From Trichomonas vaginalis G3 (lineage: Eukaryota > Parabasalia > Trichomonadida > Trichomonadidae), in NCBI RefSeq assembly GCF_026262505.1, contig NC_067205.1, positions 9,548,001-9,612,000 on the forward strand: a stretch of 64,000 nt of DNA, given 5' to 3'. This document shows, piece by piece, positions 1-8,863 of the stretch; the first letter of the stretch is position 1; every line of letters begins with the position of its first letter. A model generated the notes under the pieces. It was not told the origin of the DNA. It worked only from the letters and a program-made list of their open reading frames with translations, and did no database searches. A program made the position numbers and the translations under genes.

Positions 1-1155
1 CATCTATGTTTATATGGTATTTAATACCAGGGTTGTAGAAACAAGAATAGTCATTTATAGTTCGTCTGAACAGTACAAACATAGTATCTGCATGTTTCAT
101 TGCAGTTGTTAAAGCAATATCTGTTCTTGCACCTGGTTCAGCACTTTGGTTTCCAACTTCACCTGCAAAGTCTTTGACAGATATTTGGTGTATAGGGAAC
201 ATAAGTGGAACTGCAATATATTTGGCAGCTAAAGCATTTGAAATATCTGGGTCCAACATATAGACTGCAAGTCTGCTTTCTATTCTCTTGCATTCAAACT
301 TTTCGCATGTGAACTTAACTGGGTCCCAAGCAGTTCCAGCAGCATTGAAGTAGTAGTTTACTTCAGTGTTGAGGTTTGAGAAACCAAAGTCTAAGTCAAC
401 TTTGTCTTTGCAAAATTCGGCGAATGACGTTTGATTTGCTCCCTTTACGTCTGTAAGAGTGAATGGGTCTTGTGTTGGTGCAATGACTAAGTTATTTTTG
501 CTTGGAGTAAGTTCGATAGAAATTTTTCCTGCCAGTTTGGCAAGTATCTTAAAAACCTGAAGATGAGGAAAGATGACAAAGGAACTCTAAGTTTCAGTTT
601 TACTTTGGTTACTGCTGCTGCATTTTGTCCAGAAAGGTTAACATAAACTCCTGGAACGTTAGGGTCAAGTCTTCTTATTTTCTCAATAGTTGCATACTGG
701 TCTGTTTGTTCTCTAGCTTGTGGTTGTACTGAGTTTCTCAAAGCGAACCATTCATAGTTTGCCCATGTTACTGTTTGAACTAAGTCAGAGTTAGAATATA
801 TCTTATATCCCATGAAAACTTCTGGAGCATATTGGTATCCGACATAGAAAATTCCATTGCAACCTTTCTTGTCAGACAACTTGGCAGAAGGTTTTATTTC
901 AATGTCTTGTTCCACGTATAAGAATGAGTTGTCAATAGAAATAATATGAAACCTGTCGCAAGCAATATCTACTGTTGTTGAAGAACCTTCTCCAAACTCA
1001 CCTACATTTCCATAAGAAACAGCAGTTGTATATTCGTAAGTTCCAGGAACAATTTCTGACCTTCTAATGGCATTGTCGCATTCGTTATACCATTCGGAAA
1101 CATTTCCATTCATGGCATCCAAAACTGTTGGCGTTATATTCTGAGCGGCGTACAT
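1..1155 (-). CDS. Polinton major capsid-like protein, partial at the window edge (fossil)
   Basis: This is a fossil Polinton part. The minus-strand coding segment begins at 1155 and runs off the left edge. Its composition (many aromatic, Asn, Asp and Thr residues, with beta-rich stretches) and its place next to a structural coiled-coil gene suit the double-jelly-roll capsid protein of Polintons. A segment with a similar hydrophobic pattern lies in the right-hand element at 46258-47187. The assignment rests on context and fold-like pattern, not on a diagnostic motif; a penton-like protein is the alternative for the N-terminal part. The segment looks broken. Confidence 0.5.
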
Positions 1156-1187
1156 TTCATATGAGTAAAAATATAGAATAGTTGGAT

Positions 1188-1658
1188 TTATATGTCATAA
1201 TAGAACCCACGTGGACCAAGCTTTACTTTCTTCCTGACTGAGTTTTTAACTCTTCTTTTTCCTTCATTGCCCTCTGCTTGAAGTTGTTGCATCTTTGCAT
1301 TATGTTCATCTAGTATGTTGCAAATTTCCCATGTCCTTTTTGCCTTTTGGCTCTGGTCGCCCATCTCAGGTAACCTATATCCTAGAAAGAGTTTGTCATA
1401 GTTTGTATTTGAGTCTTCGCGTATTGTTTGCATGACTCTTTCCTGAGTTTCCGGTTCAAGCTCTTCAAACAGAGCTTGTCCATATGGAATAAGCTCGTTT
1501 CCAAATATATGTTTTTGTAGCCATTCTGGTTTTCTTTCCATGTTACCAACAATATCTTTTGTGAATGGGAAAGCTTTTACCCAATGTTTCAGTCTTGCGT
1601 CATTTATTTCTGTAGTTGGTTTTATTTTGTCAAGGAACATGTTTTTCAATACTAACAT
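1188..1658 (-). CDS. Polinton-associated 156-residue protein, unknown function
   Basis: I do not recognise this family. It is a 156-residue protein with a charged, mostly helical sequence (many E, K and Q) and a basic C-terminal patch (KRRVKNSVRKKVK). It lies between the capsid-like segment and the 885-residue gene on the same strand, with gaps of under 80 bp, as in a block of structural genes. The basic tail might contact DNA, and a minor virion or assembly role is possible, but that is inference from position. It is part of the left fossil element. Confidence 0.45.
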   Translation of the reverse strand: MLVLKNMFLDKIKPTTEINDARLKHWVKAFPFTKDIVGNMERKPEWLQKHIFGNELIPYGQALFEELEPETQERVMQTIREDSNTNYDKLFLGYRLPEMGDQSQKAKRTWEICNILDEHNAKMQQLQAEGNEGKRRVKNSVRKKVKLGPRGFYYDI

Positions 1659-1730
1659 TTCATTTGGTACTGTCCATTTGAGTTTTTAAATATTCATCCC
1701 TTCTCGGTTCATTGTCTGCAAAGTAAGTTT

Positions 1731-4388
1731 TTATGACATTTTGTAAACTTTCGTTTGCAAGGTCATGTACAATAGGTTCTCTTCCTTCTCTCTCCTAACT
1801 TTCTTTCTAAACTCTTCACCAAATATACCATCTTTATGGTTCTGTGTAGTTCTTTGAGATAAATGTTTTAGAACGTCAGGTGTTATATTTCCATCAGCCA
1901 TGTTCATTTCATACTGGTCCAAAATATCTGCATGTTTCATATCTTTCAATGGCATTAAAGCCGCGCTTAAAATACCAGCTATATCTGGTTCACCATTGAC
2001 TTCCATTGCGTCTACAACTTCTTGGAATTGAGGTTGTAAGTTTATGAACCACCTATCCGGGTTAGCTTTATGACCCCATCTCATTGTAGTTCCATCGTCT
2101 GCAGAAACAAAAGTAGGTTTGTTTCCATCTTGGTTAGGTTCTGAATGAACTTTAAACAATGTTTCATTTCTATATGTTTTCTTGAAATTTAACCTTTTAT
2201 TTTCACCGAGTTCATCCGAAGATTGAACGTTAAATGCTCGTAAGTAAAAAGGGTTGTTGTATTTGTGTACATTTTCTTTCAGTACTTCCATTCTATGCTG
2301 AATATTTTCATCTGGTGTTGGAGTCTTTTGTATGTCGGCAAACATTTTTCGATATTCTTCTACTATGTCAGCCGAATCTTTCTTAGACTCTTGGAAAGAT
2401 TCCATATTCTCCGCATACTCTTGTTGAGGGTCAAGATTTTTCGGCTGTTCCAAATCTTCATCTAGTTCTGTGAAGTTAGTTTCCAAAGGAAGGACTTGTT
2501 CGTTTCCTTCAGGCTCTTCTAGCTGTTGTTGCTGAACTATTTCTTCCATGTCTGGTTGTATCTGAACTAGTTCTTCCTGTGGAGTTTCTTGTACCTCATC
2601 TGCTGGCATTTCATATATTCCGAGACCGTTTTTAAAAAGTTCCCTTTCTAAGTCATCCGGACTCATAAACCTTTCTTCTTTCGTTCCGTCTCTATTTTTT
2701 ACGCGTTTCATGAAGAGAGTTAAATTGTCATTTAGCTCTGACATCAAATATCTCGGAGTAAATTCGTTCATGTCATTTGGATGATATGCTATTAAATCAT
2801 ATCCCTTAGCGAGCTTGTATTTTCCAGGTTTGAGATTATATCCCCTTTGGTGCAGAGCCATAAAGCTAAATAGGTTCGGGTCAGTATTTCCATCCTTGAA
2901 CTTTCTAATAGCTTCTTTATATCTGTCACTAAAGTCAATACTATCTGGGTAACCATAGTCTTCTTTAAGCATTTTTAAGAATTCTTGGTTTCCTTGTTCT
3001 CTACTTCTTTTATGTCCTTGCTCTGTTTGTGGTTGTTGTTGTGCAGGGTTTTGAACTGTTGGTTGTTGTGCTGGTTGTGGAGGTGGTTGTTGTGCTGGTT
3101 GTGGAGGTGGTTGTTGTGCTGGTTTTGGTGCATGCCTGTGTCTGTGTCCATGTGACGATGTAAATGTTTTAGGTAGTCCTGGTGCAGGTGCTTCTCTTGG
3201 AGGGTTTGGTGGTATATAAGTTCCACCAGCTGGCACATATGTTCCATCTGCAGCGTAATGTCCTACCTGACTTTTCGTTCTTAAGAAAGCATTTACTAGG
3301 TCTGTTTTGGTCTGTTGTAACTCTTTTTCTTGACTTTTCACAACAGTTGCTCTAACGGCGTCATAGGCACTTTGAACTGCCTGTCTCGTTGCTGCATCTG
3401 TTATTTTCGTCATATTTTGTGCTACTTCTCTTAACTCTTTGTCGAAACCTTCAGACTTCAGTTTCTTTCCAGATGAGAAGTCGTTCACTTGTTTCACCTT
3501 ACTATGAAGAGCTTCGAAGGCGTTCTTAAAGTCAGCATTCGTTAAAGCTTCATTTGAACTGTCTTCATCCGCTTGTATTTTTGTCCTTATTGACCCTATA
3601 AGTTGGGCTGCTTTAGCGTTGGCTTGGGCATCTAACCAGTCATTGTTAGCTTTTATATATTCTGCGCTTTTCATTGCCTTTTGCATGGCTGCGTCGTTAT
3701 TTTTACTTTCTTGTGCTAAGTTTTCATACTGTACGGTTTGGTTTTGCAACTGTAAAAGTTTTTCTGCCTTTACATTTGCTTCAACTTCCTTTTTATACTC
3801 ATCGCTATCCATATATGTCTTCAGGGCTTTTTGTTTTATCTCTTCATCTTTCAGTACTTTATATTGAGTAGTATGGTTTTTCAAATTTATGACATCTTGT
3901 TCCATTTTTGCTACTTCTGCTGCTTTTTCTGACACTTTTTTCGCATATTCCTCTGTACTTAGTTCTTTCAGTTGTTCTTCTTTCTTCTTTTTCTCTACGT
4001 TTAACTCATTGAGTTTCTTTGTGTGTCTGTCATATTCTAGTTTCTTTTCGTTTTCACTTATTTGCTTCTGTATGTCTATGTTTGACTTTTTGACATCTGT
4101 TATTTGATTTTTGAGTGAACTCAAATTCATTTGACTTTGAGGGTTATATGCTGTTCCGTCTGCAGCTCCACCATAGCCTGCTATTTTCGCTAAAAGTGCC
4201 GCTCTTAAACCTCCACTCTGTGCACCAACAACTCGGTTTAAAAGCATAGGATTGCTTGACATTTGTTGCAACATAGTGGGGTCATTCAGCATTTGTTGTT
4301 GCAACTGTTGTTGTGGTGTTAGTCTTACTATTGGATGTTTCAATGCTCTCTTCCTCTTACGTATATTCTTACGTAGCTTACGTGGCAT
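1731..4388 (-). CDS. Polinton 885-residue coiled-coil/proline-glutamine protein
   Basis: This is a long intact frame of the left element. The N-terminus is very basic (residues 1-20, rich in R and K), followed by a Q-rich patch and a long alpha-helical coiled coil at about residues 85-370 (dense in K, E, A and Q). A His/Pro/Gln-rich linker with PAQQPPPQ repeats lies near residues 390-460. The C-terminal half is acidic, with more mixed composition that may be folded. Length and composition fit a structural or scaffold-like protein encoded beside the capsid gene. I know no matching enzyme motif. Its ATG (4388) is preceded by a repeat-rich leader and lacks the promoter-like motif used by the right-hand element. 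Confidence 0.55.
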   Translation of the reverse strand: MPRKLRKNIRKRKRALKHPIVRLTPQQQLQQQMLNDPTMLQQMSSNPMLLNRVVGAQSGGLRAALLAKIAGYGGAADGTAYNPQSQMNLSSLKNQITDVKKSNIDIQKQISENEKKLEYDRHTKKLNELNVEKKKKEEQLKELSTEEYAKKVSEKAAEVAKMEQDVINLKNHTTQYKVLKDEEIKQKALKTYMDSDEYKKEVEANVKAEKLLQLQNQTVQYENLAQESKNNDAAMQKAMKSAEYIKANNDWLDAQANAKAAQLIGSIRTKIQADEDSSNEALTNADFKNAFEALHSKVKQVNDFSSGKKLKSEGFDKELREVAQNMTKITDAATRQAVQSAYDAVRATVVKSQEKELQQTKTDLVNAFLRTKSQVGHYAADGTYVPAGGTYIPPNPPREAPAPGLPKTFTSSHGHRHRHAPKPAQQPPPQPAQQPPPQPAQQPTVQNPAQQQPQTEQGHKRSREQGNQEFLKMLKEDYGYPDSIDFSDRYKEAIRKFKDGNTDPNLFSFMALHQRGYNLKPGKYKLAKGYDLIAYHPNDMNEFTPRYLMSELNDNLTLFMKRVKNRDGTKEERFMSPDDLERELFKNGLGIYEMPADEVQETPQEELVQIQPDMEEIVQQQQLEEPEGNEQVLPLETNFTELDEDLEQPKNLDPQQEYAENMESFQESKKDSADIVEEYRKMFADIQKTPTPDENIQHRMEVLKENVHKYNNPFYLRAFNVQSSDELGENKRLNFKKTYRNETLFKVHSEPNQDGNKPTFVSADDGTTMRWGHKANPDRWFINLQPQFQEVVDAMEVNGEPDIAGILSAALMPLKDMKHADILDQYEMNMADGNITPDVLKHLSQRTTQNHKDGIFGEEFRKKVRREKEENLLYMTLQTKVYKMS

Positions 4389-5120
4389 TTTAAGTGAAGT
4401 TAAAAAGCGGTTTTTGACAGATGTTTTGTTGTGACTTCTTCGTAAAGACTTTGTTGAGACTTCTTCGTAAATGAGTGTAAATGACCCAAAAATATATTTT
4501 ATGTTAGAATGTTAGATCTAACATGTTTTCTAACATGTTTTCTAACATGGTCTAAAACATACAAAACTCATGAAATTTCATACGGAATTCAGCAAAAATA
4601 TATTTTATGTTAGAATGTTAGATCTAACATGTTTTCTAACATGTTTTCTAACCTCTTGAATTTTCATGATTTCATCGTAAATGTTTTGTCAAGACTTCTT
4701 CGTAAAGACTTTGTTGAGATTTCTTCGTAAAGTTCTTCATCGTAAAGACTTTGTAAAGTCTTTCTCATGAACTTTCTTGTCAATGTTTTGTTGAGACTTT
4801 GTAAAGTTCTTCATCGTAAAGACTTTGTAAAGAAAGTTCATGAAAATTCATGATGTTAGAAAACATGTTAGAAAACGTGTTAGATCTAACATTCTAACAT
4901 AAACATTATTTTTGTCTGATTTTACGAAGAAGTCTTGACAAAACATTTACGAAGAAGAAGTCTTGACAAAGTCTTTACGAAGAAGTCTTGACAAAACATT
5001 TACGATGAAGAAGTCTTGACAAAACATTTACGAAGAAGTCTTGACAAAACATTTACGATGAAGAAGTCTTGACAAAACATCCTCAGGGCTAGAAGGCACG
5101 AAGTGCCTGGAAGCCCCATT

Positions 5121-5123
<3 letters not shown>
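4389..5123. repeat. Repeat-rich terminal tail of the left Polinton
   Basis: This non-coding stretch is built from two interleaved motifs. One is a GACTTCTTCGTAAA / TTGTCAAGACTT unit, which runs forward at about 4432-4845 and in inverse orientation at about 4918-5085. The other is a block containing the palindrome GTTAGATCTAAC and CATGTTTTCTAACATG, present at 4503-4555, 4609-4652 and, inverted, 4854-4908. The whole tail is therefore a large imperfect inverted repeat centred near 4850. It ends with a GGCACGAAGTGCC hairpin (5096-5108) and the T run. It is probably part of the terminal repeat or a replication/packaging signal, but no function can be read from sequence alone. Confidence 0.6.

Positions 5124-5162
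<39 letters not shown>
5124..5162. repeat. T39 homopolymer at the Polinton/host junction
   Basis: About 39 consecutive T residues separate the GC-richer end of the Polinton tail from host ankyrin-type coding remains. A run of this length at a junction is unusual in the window. It could be the element terminus, a slippage product, or a poly(A) tract read on the minus strand. No target-site duplication can be tested because the other end of the element is outside the window. Confidence 0.7.
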
Positions 5163-5164
5163 CT

Positions 5165-5643
5165 TTTTGAGTGCAGTCTTTCCATATTTATCTGATGTTT
5201 CTTTATCAGCGCTAACAGAGACAAGATATATGACAATTTCTTGATGCAAACATGAGAGATGTCTTTCCAACTCCAATAGAAATAATTGAAGTATATCGAT
5301 AATAATTTCTTTCTTCTTTATCGACTTGCAATCTATTAGAGATCTGACAAGCTTAAGGTTTCCTGTCATACTTGCAATATTAAGGGTATTACCTTTATTG
5401 TTTCCTGTCTTTATCCAAAGTCTTTCTTCACAAGATTTTCATAGATTTTATAATTTAAACAGATTCCTCGATATTTTGGATAGTAACATTTACTTTTCGT
5501 GTAGATAAATGATTTAATGCTAATTTTGAATTTTTCATGATTGTATTGATATCTTCTATCTCATATATATATATATCGAAGAATTTTTTATTCATAATGC
5601 AAACACTGATATAAGAAAAAATGAATTTCAAATTCAGATACAT
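5165..5643 (-). pseudogene. Host ankyrin-repeat gene remnant cut by the Polinton
   Basis: Minus-strand sequence encodes recognisable ankyrin repeats: GNTLNIASMTGNLKLVRSL (near 5330-5390), and then a second repeat with YLVSVSADKETSDKYGKTAL ending at the T run. The upstream part (5455-5643) has the helical, Asn/Ile-rich look of the region before ankyrin repeats in trichomonad DUF3447 proteins. The frame is broken at least twice: a stop near 5455 and frame changes between the repeats. The coding match stops exactly where the Polinton tail begins, so insertion of the element very likely destroyed this gene. Its original length is unknown. Confidence 0.6.
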
Positions 5644-5649
5644 GGTCTG

Positions 5650-6130
5650 AGCCGTTTTTTGAAATTTTATAGCTTTACTAGCTATTTGAATGTTTTGGAA
5701 ATTGTCATGCTCCCAAAGCAGATTGATAAATCTAGATCAAATGTACAAACTAAACTCGAAATTTCAAATTAGAAAAAAATTAAAATCATATTTATCATTG
5801 TTGAGTTGAATGTAAATCAATATCGCGTTATCTAAACCAGGAAAATTCAATTCCTTTAAATAAAAAAATGATTTTATATTTAATTATGAGCAATAAGGAA
5901 TGAAAATAATAGAAAAACATTATGTAAACATCCAATGTTTGCAAACATCATTATATTTCGTTCATGAATCTTACCATATAGAGGCCTATATGAGCCACAA
6001 TAAAATTCATATCTTACATTTTTTTTTATTATTTTTGAGAAGCCTTTCAATTTTTGATAATTGATAAGCTACCATTAGTCATACAATTAAATTATATTGC
6101 TTGACAAAATCATAATTTATTCAATGCCAA
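5650..6130. other. Intergenic, AT-rich, nothing recognised
   Basis: About 480 bp of AT-rich sequence between the ankyrin remnant and the broken Pmp-like gene. I see no frame of useful length, RNA gene or clear repeat. If the Pmp-like gene once had a longer N-terminus with a signal peptide, it would have lain here, but no such peptide can be read. Confidence 0.5.
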
Positions 6131-7879
6131 ATGGTCAGGTTTTGTCATTTTGAATTGGCTTTCAAATTTTTAATGGAGAGGCATCGGAATCAAGTGTTTT
6201 CTCAGAGATTAAAGCCATCAGAAAACACAGTTTCAATATTTCAGTGTTTATTCGTTTCAATTACATCATATGCAAATGGTACTGCTATTTCAATGCCTTC
6301 TTTGAAGTTTATAAGTTTAGACGTTACAGATTCTATTTTTGATTCATGCACTGTCAATGGTGAAAAAGGAAGTGACTTGTCATCAGGCGGAGCAATTTTT
6401 GCAATTTTAAAAGATCATATTAATATATATAAATCATGCTTTTGTAATTGTCATGCACCAGAAGCAGATGTTATTGAGTATTTTTCTCCAAAACATAATA
6501 TCTCACATAATTACTTCAATTTAGAACAATAAAATAATAAGTTTATTATTGGCGATAATCTTTCAATACTTATGCATTGTAACATATCCGAGTTAGTGAT
6601 TGATGATGGTGATTTAGAATTTCTTTTTAAATATAGTTATTTTATGGAAACGAAATTTGACTTTCAAATTAATTCTGAATCAAAACTCTCTATATTTAAT
6701 TCGTATTTCATCAATTGTAATGTTGAATCATTAGATGTTGATATTATTCGTGATTGTTATTTTAAGAATTCAACTATTGTTAGTATCACAGGACGTATTG
6801 AAACTGTCTTCACGGACAACGCAACATCTGTAATCAATTGTTCATTTACTCAAGAAATTCCATATCCAGAAGTTGAACCAATTCTTTGTCCATCAATTCC
6901 ATTAGAGAAGAATTACACGAATCATGAACAAAATTCATCAATAAGATTCACATTCATAGATGAAAAAATCGAAGTTACCAATTGCAAGTTTATTAAAGTC
7001 AGTGTTCAACATGATGAAGGCTCTGCAATTACTATTCTACGACCTGCATATCAATACTTTGTTTCTGATCCTTTCATTAAGATCGACAATGTTTTCTTTT
7101 GGAAATGTCAATCTGAATTGATATCAGGAGCTATTTATATTGATTATTCAAGTTCTCATATTGAAATGAGTCACATTTGTGGTATCGAAATTTCCGGGAT
7201 GATGTTTCAATTTTGCTATATAGATACTAAATCATATTTTTCATTTAACAGCAGCACTATATATTCTGATTTTAAATCAGCAAATGCTTTATCCTATGAT
7301 GTTTATGATATAAATGGATTATTTTACTATGGAAATAGAATAACAACAATAATAAATGGAATCAATACTTCGAAATGCTATACCATTGGAAGTGTTTTTA
7401 ATCTTCACAATTCAACAATAAAGTTTTGTCAAGAAGAAGCAATTTATACTGCTTTCTTTACTGCATATGTATTTGTTGATGTTGATTACTATAATTTTAT
7501 CAACTCTAGTACTGTTAATCAATCACTTTTTATAGAAAACAGTGATTATAATTCAAATGTAACATTTAGTCACTGCGTGTTTATTGATTCGCCTTTAATA
7601 GAATTTTTCAAGGATTACGCTGATACAAATAATATTTCATTCATTGATTGCAATAGTACAAAATTGAATAATCTTGAATCATATCTTTTGCCCGCATGCC
7701 GAACTCCTAATTTCAATTCGAAGAATTACAAAATGATTATTTATTATTCAGTCTCTGCAGCTCTTTTTGTTTTGGTTGTTGCTATTGTTTGCATAGCTTA
7801 TTATTGGAGTAGAAAGAAAAATGCAAATTTTGAGAAAAGATTAGAACTTGACAGAGAACTTGCAGGAGATTTTGGATAA
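6131..7879 (+). pseudogene. Pmp/beta-helix-like surface membrane protein, one in-frame stop
   Basis: A single frame runs from 6131 to 7879, interrupted only by a TAA at 6530-6532; the same frame stays open for 13 codons before the next ATG (6572). The protein is rich in short beta-strand units with N, C and F/Y (patterns such as FINCNV, CYFKNSTIV and NVFFWKCQ), as expected for a right-handed parallel beta-helix of the Pmp-like surface family. Near the C-terminus is one transmembrane helix (YYSVSAALFVLVVAIVCIAYY) with a basic stop-transfer stretch and a short cytosolic tail, so the main part would face outward. No signal peptide is visible at 6131, which suggests the 5' end is lost. The final TAA is followed by A (TAAA). 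It is probably a decayed gene; read-through is the less likely alternative. Confidence 0.6.
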
Positions 7880-8863
7880 ATTTAAACACTGTTATAAATT
7901 TAAAATGCTTTGTTTTAAAAAAAAATTTTTCTTTTTATCTCTGAAACACGAACAAGTATAAGCTGATTTGATTCGTGTTTATTGATTTAGTCATCTATTG
8001 ATACTTTTTAATGCTTAGAATATATATAATAACTTTCTTCCGACAAAAAAATGCATAAATCTATTTTTTAGACGACAATGATAAATTTGTCACTTTTCCA
8101 GACGAATTGTCAGAAAGTAAATACAAACTTAAGAGTGCACTTACCACTTTTTGACATTCTCTCAATTTTTTTGACATTCAAATTTTTTATCCAAATTTTC
8201 TAAGGTAAAAAGACATTAACTTTGTTCGGGAAGAAGTTATTTTAAATCACTACTTAGTACTTAATATTACTGTTATACTTTTTTGCAATCATAATAAAGA
8301 TATATTGATATCATGGGAGAATGTCAGAAAGAAAATACAAACTTAAGGCTACACTTACGCCCATCTGACTTTAATTCAAATTTTTGACAACTGGCATGAA
8401 GCTTCATTGAAAATTAATCATAAACAATTGAATTGAAAGCCATGTCATATGGGCGTAAGTGCACCCTTAAGGGTTCACTGCCTTAGTTCACAACTATTCA
8501 ATTTTTTGCACTAAAATGTACTTTTTCTCTATGATAGAATTGATATTTTTATGAATAAACTTAAATATAGCATGCATTGATCATACTTTATCTTTTCATT
8601 GTTTCAAAATCTATAAGGAAAAGACTCAGGGGGGTAAATAACATTTTTTTCTGCAAATGCAATAAAGACATATTGAGATTATGCAAGCATGTCATATGGG
8701 CGTAAGTGCACCCTTAAAATAAATTAAATCAATAAAAAACTCTATATCTTTAATATAAATAAGCATATAATAAAACCAGATTCATTCATATTAATTTAAA
8801 AAAATAATAATAATAATAAATTAAATAAATAAAAAAACTCTTTATCTTTAATATAAATAAACT
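7880..8863. other. Intergenic region with TTAA-flanked MITE copies
   Basis: About 980 bp without a gene. It holds several copies of short mobile-element ends based on GGGTGCACTTACGCCCAT, each next to TTAA (near 8133, 8347, 8466 and 8715). It also has duplicated flanks with TGTCAGAAAG and AATACAAAC (8109-8128 and 8322-8342), and AT-rich runs with short tandem AATA/TAA units close to the downstream gene end (8800-8830). The best-defined copy is listed separately. Confidence 0.6.
8347..8466. mobile_element. 120-bp MITE with TTAA target duplication
   Basis: The left end GGCTACACTTACGCCCAT (from 8347) and the right end, read inversely as GGGTGCACTTACGCCCAT (to 8466), match at about 20 of 23 positions. 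Exact TTAA sits on both sides (8343-8346 and 8467-8470). A TTAA duplication is typical of the Kolobok and piggyBac superfamilies; which one applies cannot be told without a transposase. Further single ends with the same sequence occur near 8133 and 8714, and GGGTGCAC ends recur on the large element at 24307-28059. Confidence 0.7.

Larger units (their letters stand above)
1..5162 (-). mobile_element. Polinton/Maverick element, right-hand end (continues past the left edge)
   Basis: Minus-strand genes for a capsid-like protein, a 156-residue protein and an 885-residue coiled-coil protein are followed by a 700-bp repeat-rich tail. The segment ends in a run of about 39 T at 5124-5162, directly against remains of a host ankyrin gene. 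The capsid, the base composition and the upstream signals differ from those of the element at the right of the window, so this is a separate lineage. The long 885-codon frame suggests a fairly recent insertion. It is broken, with about one visible break in this part. The left end lies outside the window. Confidence 0.75.

Noticed and set aside
2265-2465. Plus-strand frame opposite the 885-residue gene
   Set aside because: Shadow of the long minus-strand coding frame; F/L/I-rich composition from complementing K/E/Q-rich codons.
2975-3247. His/Gln-rich 90-codon frame on the minus strand
   Set aside because: Alternative frame of the P/Q-rich linker inside the 885-residue gene; composition follows from the repeat, no independent start signal.
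5000-5236. Lysine-run protein across the T39 tract
   Set aside because: Created by reading the homopolymer on the minus strand; the real signal there is an ankyrin remnant plus the element end.
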